From: JBLMYQ01 sp050260055
Lineage (GTDB): Bacteria; Bacillota; Clostridia; Acetivibrionales; UBA4821
Direction: 5' to 3'
Length of the DNA: 9,984 nt
Assembly (NCBI GenBank): GCA_050260055.1
Contig: JBLNBO010000049.1
Location: 1-9,984, forward strand
Under the pieces are notes generated by a model. The model saw only the letters and a program-made list of their open reading frames with translations. It was not told the origin of the DNA and ran no database searches. Every line of letters starts with the position of its first letter. The first letter of the stretch is position 1. This document shows, one piece after another, positions 6,280-9,984 of the stretch. The translations under genes and the position numbers were made by a program.

Positions 6280-7668
6280 CTAATCTTTCATTTTCTTTAA
6301 AACTACAATAAAAAACCCGTCTGTATTATGTATATTTGGATAAAACGCAAAATTACCCTTTACTTCATTCTTATTAAGTATACAGTATTTTTGCATAGCT
6401 TCAATATCTATCTTAAAGTTGTCATTAAGTCGTAAAAATTCTTCAATAATTATTTCATTTTCTTCATTATTTATAGTACATGTGCTATATATTAATCTGC
6501 CGCCATTTTTAACATACTTTGAGCTTACCGAAAGAATATTCCTTTGAATATCTACTATTTCAGTAATTTCTTCTTGATTTCTTGTCCATTTTATCTCCGG
6601 CTTTCTTCTTATTACTCCAAGTCCCGAGCATGGGACATCAACCAATACTCTATCACATTTCCCAACAAGGCTGTTATTCACTTGGGAAGCATCATGTACT
6701 GTTGGCTCTATAATATTTATTCCAAGCCTTTTCGCTGTTTTAGCAATCAAATCTACCCTATGAGGATGAATATCAAAAGCAACTATCTTTCCTCTATTTT
6801 CCATCAACTCAGCAATATGTGTAGTTTTGCCGCCCGGGGCCGCACATACATCTGCAATAGTTTCGCCAGCTTTCGGCTCTAATAATTCGGAAACCAACAT
6901 GGCTGCTTCATCCTGGACAGTATATAAACCATCATTATATAAATCATTAATTGGACTTCCCTTTTTTAAAACTATTCCCTGATTTGAGTACCTCGAAAAT
7001 TCACACTCAATTCCTTTTTCCTTAAGCATATCCTGCACCTGTTGTCTTGAAGCTTTATTAGTATTTACCCTTATTGTTGTTAATGGAGTAGTATTATTTG
7101 CTCTGCATAACTCTTCGGTAAACTCCTCACCTAGCTGGCTAAACCATTTTTCAATCATCCATTCAGGATGTGAATAAAGCATAGAAACTCTTTTTATATT
7201 ATTACAATCATTTAATTCAAGAAGCTTTGATATTAATTCCTCATTACTTGCGCCTTGATTCTTAATTGTTTCCAATTCCCTTGCTGTGCTTCTTAAGATT
7301 GCATTAACAAAGCTGGCTGATGCACTATGGCCATATCTCTTTGCCAGCTTTACACTTTCAGAACATGCTGCTGATACAGGAATTCTATCTAGGAATATAA
7401 TCTGATAAAGGCCTAACCTTAACGTATTATTAATCCATGGCGATATTTTATTTGATTTTACTTTTGACTTTTTAGAAATAACGGCATCCAAAGTAAGTTT
7501 TCTGCTTAATACGCCAAAAAATAATTGATTTAGAAAAGCTCTATCCGCTTCAGATAAATTACCTTCGTTGAATAGTTCGTCCCTTATTATGTTTGAATAT
7601 TTATTTTCATTTTCAACCTTATATAATAATTTTAATGCATATTCCCTTGCGGATATTTTTTCTCCCAA
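6280..7668 (-). CDS. rsmB: 16S rRNA (cytosine-967-C5)-methyltransferase RsmB (Sun/Fmu)
   Basis: RsmB uses SAM to methylate C967 (E. coli numbering) of 16S rRNA. From TTG 7668 it is 462 aa, close to the usual 440-450. Parts in this numbering: N-terminal NusB-like RNA-binding domain (about 6-130), linker, then a Rossmann methyltransferase with the SAM loop DVCAAPGGKT (273-282), motif IV DVPCSG with C347, motif VI STCT with catalytic C397, and NTDGFF (448-453). The paired cysteines are typical of RNA m5C enzymes. The longest frame starts at TTG 7701 and would overlap the upstream gene by 32 nt, without a Shine-Dalgarno sequence. TTG 7668 has AGGTGA 5 nt upstream and begins 1 nt after the DUF116 stop, and the protein then starts just before SAREYALKLL, as in homologues. 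Start choice is about 75% sure; function is firm. Confidence 0.94.
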   Translation of the reverse strand: MGEKISAREYALKLLYKVENENKYSNIIRDELFNEGNLSEADRAFLNQLFFGVLSRKLTLDAVISKKSKVKSNKISPWINNTLRLGLYQIIFLDRIPVSAACSESVKLAKRYGHSASASFVNAILRSTARELETIKNQGASNEELISKLLELNDCNNIKRVSMLYSHPEWMIEKWFSQLGEEFTEELCRANNTTPLTTIRVNTNKASRQQVQDMLKEKGIECEFSRYSNQGIVLKKGSPINDLYNDGLYTVQDEAAMLVSELLEPKAGETIADVCAAPGGKTTHIAELMENRGKIVAFDIHPHRVDLIAKTAKRLGINIIEPTVHDASQVNNSLVGKCDRVLVDVPCSGLGVIRRKPEIKWTRNQEEITEIVDIQRNILSVSSKYVKNGGRLIYSTCTINNEENEIIIEEFLRLNDNFKIDIEAMQKYCILNKNEVKGNFAFYPNIHNTDGFFIVVLKKMKD

Positions 7669-7669
7669 A

Positions 7670-8437
7670 TCATTCACCTGCTGATAAGTTATTTTTATCA
7701 ATTAATTTTTTAATTGCTTCTTCAATTTTTACCGCATCAACTCTTGTATTATTACACGGTCCATTCGGTCTCATATTTAAAACACCATAAACAGGGACAT
7801 TATCAACATCATTGATACCGCTGGAAAGGTCACGTTCACATGCAACTGCCACAACTGCGCCAGGGCTTAACTTGGAAAGCTCTGCTCTTGCCGAGGTTCC
7901 TCCGGTAACAACCAGCAGCTTAATTCCATATCTTTCAGATATCTCAATCATTGTATTAATATCACATTTACCGCATCTTTTACAATTATTGATATCATGG
8001 GTAATATTCACACTGCATGCACTATTTTGCAAACAGTGCGGTAAAAGAAGCACAATCTCTGTGTTCTTATAATTATTATCCCTTGATTGCACTACCTTAT
8101 TATTGATATTGATAAAAAATCTCTGCATGCTTTCCGAATCAATGCCAAACATTTTAGAGAATGGCTTGATTAAAGGAATAATGATGTTTTTAGTAAAATA
8201 ATAGAGCAGCCAATATTCTTTAGTGTTTTTTCTGGTGCTTTCGCCATTAATAACAAAAAATATTCCAATTACTATTAATATTGTTAACAGCACAAGTATT
8301 CCTGCGATAACAAGCAAGAGCATATTTATTAAATTTGCATCCAAATAAAAATAAGCACCAATAAATCCGCCAGAAATGATTAACAGGCAGACCGCCAACA
8401 TGCTTGATGCTTTTATAAAGGTTTTATTTTCACTCAT
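7670..8437 (-). CDS. DUF116 membrane-anchored cysteine-rich protein, function unknown
   Basis: This 255-aa protein matches the DUF116 family by layout and motifs; no function is established that I can name. Two hydrophobic helices (about 12-32 and 37-63) form a hairpin anchor, followed by a basic linker. The soluble domain (about 125-245) carries conserved-looking cysteines: PHC (C135), C141, a CKRCGKC cluster (C152, C155, C158), VACERD (C200) and GPC (C228), plus a TGGTSAR loop (178-184). The CX2CX2C spacing suggests a metal or Fe-S site, which is inference. With both helices at the N terminus the domain is probably cytosolic. The start ATG 8437 overlaps the fmt TAA as TAATG, behind a weak AGAAAG. 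It sits between fmt and rsmB, a position I recall for DUF116 genes in Clostridia, so a role linked to translation or RNA modification is possible but unproven. Confidence 0.85.
   Translation of the reverse strand: MSENKTFIKASSMLAVCLLIISGGFIGAYFYLDANLINMLLLVIAGILVLLTILIVIGIFFVINGESTRKNTKEYWLLYYFTKNIIIPLIKPFSKMFGIDSESMQRFFININNKVVQSRDNNYKNTEIVLLLPHCLQNSACSVNITHDINNCKRCGKCDINTMIEISERYGIKLLVVTGGTSARAELSKLSPGAVVAVACERDLSSGINDVDNVPVYGVLNMRPNGPCNNTRVDAVKIEEAIKKLIDKNNLSAGE
7674..7679 (-). promoter_or_regulatory. Ribosome binding site deciding the TTG start of rsmB
   Basis: AGGTGA, inside the last codons of the DUF116 gene, lies 5 nt before TTG 7668. The in-frame GTG 7677 falls within this site, and TTG 7701 has no Shine-Dalgarno sequence. 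Confidence 0.6.
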
Positions 8438-9390
8438 TATTTGATTCTTTCTGAATAGAATTTTTCTCCGGCTTTCATAGAATGCCCAATCAGGTATTCC
8501 TCTGCCGTCATTCTCCGGCTTCCCTCTGGTTGGAACTCAAAAATCTTTAGTGCCCCATTTCCTGTTGATACTATCAATCCTTCTTTAGCATCTGCTTTTA
8601 TAATTATTCCGGACTCAACCTTTAAATCACACATTATTTCTTCAGACTTCCACATTTTAAACATCTTTCCTTCATAATAAGTAAAAGCACCCGGCCAAGG
8701 ATTAAAACCTCTTATTTGATTTCTGATTTTTATAGAATCATTTTCCCAATTAATAAGTCCATCTTCTTTCTTTATCTGTCTTGTAAAGGTCGCTTCGCTT
8801 TCATCCTGCGGAATTCTTGGAGCTGTGCCGTTTTCAATCTTTCTTAGTGTTTCAACTATTAGCTTTCCCCCAGCTTCTGCAAGCTTATCATGCATGGTCT
8901 CGAGTGTATCATAATCTTCTATTGCAATACTTTCATTAAGAATCATATCTCCGGTATCAAGACCTATATCCATATACATGGTAGTAACACCAGTAACCTT
9001 GTCTCCATTGATTATAGGCCACTGAATTGGAGCTGCACCGCGATATTTGGGAAGAAGGGATGCATGTACATTAATACATCCCAATCTTGGAATATCTAAA
9101 ACTGCTTTAGGAAGAATTCTTCCATAAGCAACCACAACAATCACATCAGGGTTTAAATTTTTAATATTTTCAATAAACGCTTCATCTCTAAGGGTTAATG
9201 GCTGCACAACATTAATCCCTTTTTCAATAGCATATTCTTTAACCGGGGGGAATGCAAGCTTCATGCCTCTTCCTTTAGGCTTGTCCGGCTGTACAACAGC
9301 TAGCATTATATTTTGGCCTGCTTCTACAAGACTCTCCAATGACTTTTTTGCGAAATCCGGCGTCCCCATGAATACTATGTTCAAACTCAT
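8437..9390 (-). CDS. fmt: Methionyl-tRNA formyltransferase
   Basis: Fmt transfers a formyl group from 10-formyltetrahydrofolate to Met on initiator tRNA, preparing it for bacterial initiation. The 317-aa length is the family norm. The N-terminal formyltransferase domain (about 1-205) has MGTPDFA (8-14), catalytic N107 and H109 in INVHASLLPKYRGAAPIQW (106-124) and D145 in GLDTGD (143-148). The C-terminal tRNA-binding barrel (about 206-310) includes the RGFNPWPGAF signature (227-236). The start ATG 9390 overlaps the def TGA as ATGA, so the enzyme that adds the formyl group and the one that removes it are translationally coupled. GAAGG and AGAAAG lie upstream in the def tail. No anomalies were seen. 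Confidence 0.97.
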   Translation of the reverse strand: MSLNIVFMGTPDFAKKSLESLVEAGQNIMLAVVQPDKPKGRGMKLAFPPVKEYAIEKGINVVQPLTLRDEAFIENIKNLNPDVIVVVAYGRILPKAVLDIPRLGCINVHASLLPKYRGAAPIQWPIINGDKVTGVTTMYMDIGLDTGDMILNESIAIEDYDTLETMHDKLAEAGGKLIVETLRKIENGTAPRIPQDESEATFTRQIKKEDGLINWENDSIKIRNQIRGFNPWPGAFTYYEGKMFKMWKSEEIMCDLKVESGIIIKADAKEGLIVSTGNGALKIFEFQPEGSRRMTAEEYLIGHSMKAGEKFYSERIK

Positions 9391-9857
9391 CTTTTCTTTC
9401 TACCTTCCATGTCGATGAATTTTATAACTTTATCCTTAAACAATATACCATTCAAATGATCAACCTCATGGCAAATAACTATTGCAAGTAAATCCTGCGC
9501 ATCAATTTGAAATTCCTTACCATTTCTGTCTAATCCTTTAACCGTAAGCATCAGAGGCCGCTCTACTTCTCCAAATACTTCCGGGATGCTGAGGCAGCCT
9601 TCTACTCCTATTTGCGAACCTTCTTCATTAAATATTTCTGGATTTATTATTTCAATTGGGCCTTCACCAACGTCTACAACAATTATCCTTTTCAAGACAC
9701 CAACCTGCGGTGCCGCTAATCCAACACCGTTGTTCTCTTTTAATGTATCCTTCATATCATCAAGAAGAGTGATGATTGATTGATTAACTTCTCCTACTGG
9801 TTTACTAATTTTCCGCAGAATTTCGTCATTTTCTGTACGGATTAGCCTAAGTGCCAT
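9387..9857 (-). CDS. def: Peptide deformylase
   Basis: Def is a metalloenzyme (Fe2+ or Zn2+) that removes the formyl group from the N-terminal Met of new proteins at the ribosome. From ATG 9857 the protein is 156 aa. All three signature motifs are present: GVGLAAPQVG (44-53, motif 1), EGCLS (86-90, metal ligand C88) and HEVDH (130-134, two His ligands and the catalytic Glu). A longer frame starts at TTG 9878, but it has no Shine-Dalgarno sequence there, whereas GGGAGG stands 8 nt before ATG 9857, and the resulting N-terminus MALRLIRTENDE is like that of homologues. It is the first gene of the operon, about 55 nt downstream of the predicted transcription start. priA usually precedes def in this cluster, but none is visible in the 127 bp upstream. 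Confidence 0.96.
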   Translation of the reverse strand: MALRLIRTENDEILRKISKPVGEVNQSIITLLDDMKDTLKENNGVGLAAPQVGVLKRIIVVDVGEGPIEIINPEIFNEEGSQIGVEGCLSIPEVFGEVERPLMLTVKGLDRNGKEFQIDAQDLLAIVICHEVDHLNGILFKDKVIKFIDMEGRKKR

Positions 9858-9865
9858 TACAACTG

Positions 9866-9871
9866 CCTCCC
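9866..9871 (-). promoter_or_regulatory. Ribosome binding site deciding the ATG start of def
   Basis: GGGAGG stands 8 nt before ATG 9857 and lies inside the extra codons of the longer TTG 9878 frame, so it rules in favour of the ATG. Confidence 0.85.
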
Positions 9872-9881
9872 TTAACAATTT

Positions 9882-9889
9882 ACAATTGT
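9882..9889 (-). repeat. Short palindrome in the def leader
   Basis: ACAATTGT is a perfect 8-base palindrome in the predicted 5' leader of def, about 25 nt after the predicted start of transcription and about 10 nt before the Shine-Dalgarno sequence. It is AT-rich and short; it could be part of an operator or could be chance. Confidence 0.25.
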
Positions 9890-9919
9890 GAATTATTAAA
9901 TCATTTATTTTGCAAATCT

Positions 9920-9949
9920 ATAATACTTACAATGTGTCCAATCTGTCAA
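9920..9949 (-). promoter_or_regulatory. Sigma-A-type promoter of the def-thiN operon
   Basis: On the minus strand a perfect -35 box TTGACA (9949-9944) is followed by an 18-nt spacer and the -10 box TATTAT (9925-9920). Transcription would begin near 9913 and leave a leader of about 55 nt before def. The perfect -35 and correct orientation make it convincing by eye, though the -10 has one mismatch. Its presence suggests def can be transcribed apart from any upstream gene such as priA. The -35 box sits in a near-repeat, GATTGACA then GATTGGACA (9951-9935), which could be a regulator site. Confidence 0.65.
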
Positions 9950-9984
9950 TCTTTTAGGATATTTTACAGATATTTATAATGAAG

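Noticed and set aside
6544..6882. 112-codon plus-strand open frame opposite rsmB
   Set aside because: It is antisense to the rsmB catalytic domain, with an odd composition rich in Ser, Tyr and Phe as expected for reverse-strand reading. No start signal was seen.
7669..7701. Longer rsmB start at TTG 7701
   Set aside because: There is no Shine-Dalgarno sequence and it would give a 32-nt overlap with the DUF116 gene; TTG 7668 is better supported.
7812..8072. 86-codon plus-strand open frame opposite the DUF116 gene
   Set aside because: It is antisense to the cysteine-rich domain, with no ribosome binding site or known motif.
9858..9878. Longer def start at TTG 9878
   Set aside because: The Shine-Dalgarno sequence GGGAGG lies inside this extension and fits ATG 9857; the added residues are absent from typical deformylases.
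9858..9984. Possible 3' end of priA at the right edge
   Set aside because: All three minus-strand frames reach a stop within about 33 bases of the edge, and none of the short tails resembles the end of PriA. No coding call can be made.

Overview
The window is low-GC, Gram-positive DNA with tightly packed genes, AT-rich codon use, GGAGG-type ribosome binding sites and many GTG/TTG starts. The gene set and order (def, fmt, rsmB, rlmN, PP2C phosphatase, PASTA kinase, rsgA, thiN) is the conserved Firmicutes translation/signalling cluster known from Bacillus subtilis. The DUF116 gene between fmt and rsmB points to class Clostridia; a closer placement would be a guess.

Layout. Bases 1-945 (+) hold the C-terminal 314 codons of rqcH, cut by the window edge. 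It converges on a minus-strand operon with only 1 bp between the two stop codons. Read in its own direction, from right to left, the operon is def (9857-9387), fmt (9390-8437), a DUF116 membrane/cysteine protein (8437-7670), rsmB (7668-6280), rlmN (6264-5239), stp/prpC (5189-4446), prkC (4415-2457), rsgA (2457-1579) and thiN (1582-947). Junctions are ATGA, GTGA or TAATG overlaps or gaps of 1-49 nt, so co-transcription is very likely. A good sigma-A-type promoter (TTGACA, 18 nt, TATTAT) lies upstream of def. The best terminator candidate for the operon sits 74 nt past thiN, inside the rqcH coding sequence. Bases 9858-9984 have no gene; they hold this promoter and a short AT-rich leader.

How the genes work together. 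Def and Fmt handle the N-terminal formyl group of new proteins. RsmB and RlmN methylate 16S and 23S/tRNA. RsgA checks 30S maturation. RqcH, a separate transcription unit, rescues stalled 50S subunits by alanine tailing. PrkC and Stp form the kinase/phosphatase pair that senses cell-wall fragments; in B. subtilis the RsgA orthologue (CpgA) is a reported PrkC substrate. ThiN makes thiamine diphosphate. DUF116 is the one member without an assigned function.

The start codon is moved from the longest reading frame in three genes (def to ATG 9857, rsmB to TTG 7668, stp to TTG 5189), because the Shine-Dalgarno spacing and family N-termini fit better there. No mobile element, CRISPR array, tRNA, rRNA or riboswitch was seen. 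This is a housekeeping region; the points worth a second look are the terminator embedded in rqcH, the DUF116 protein, the non-ATG starts and the absence of rpe.
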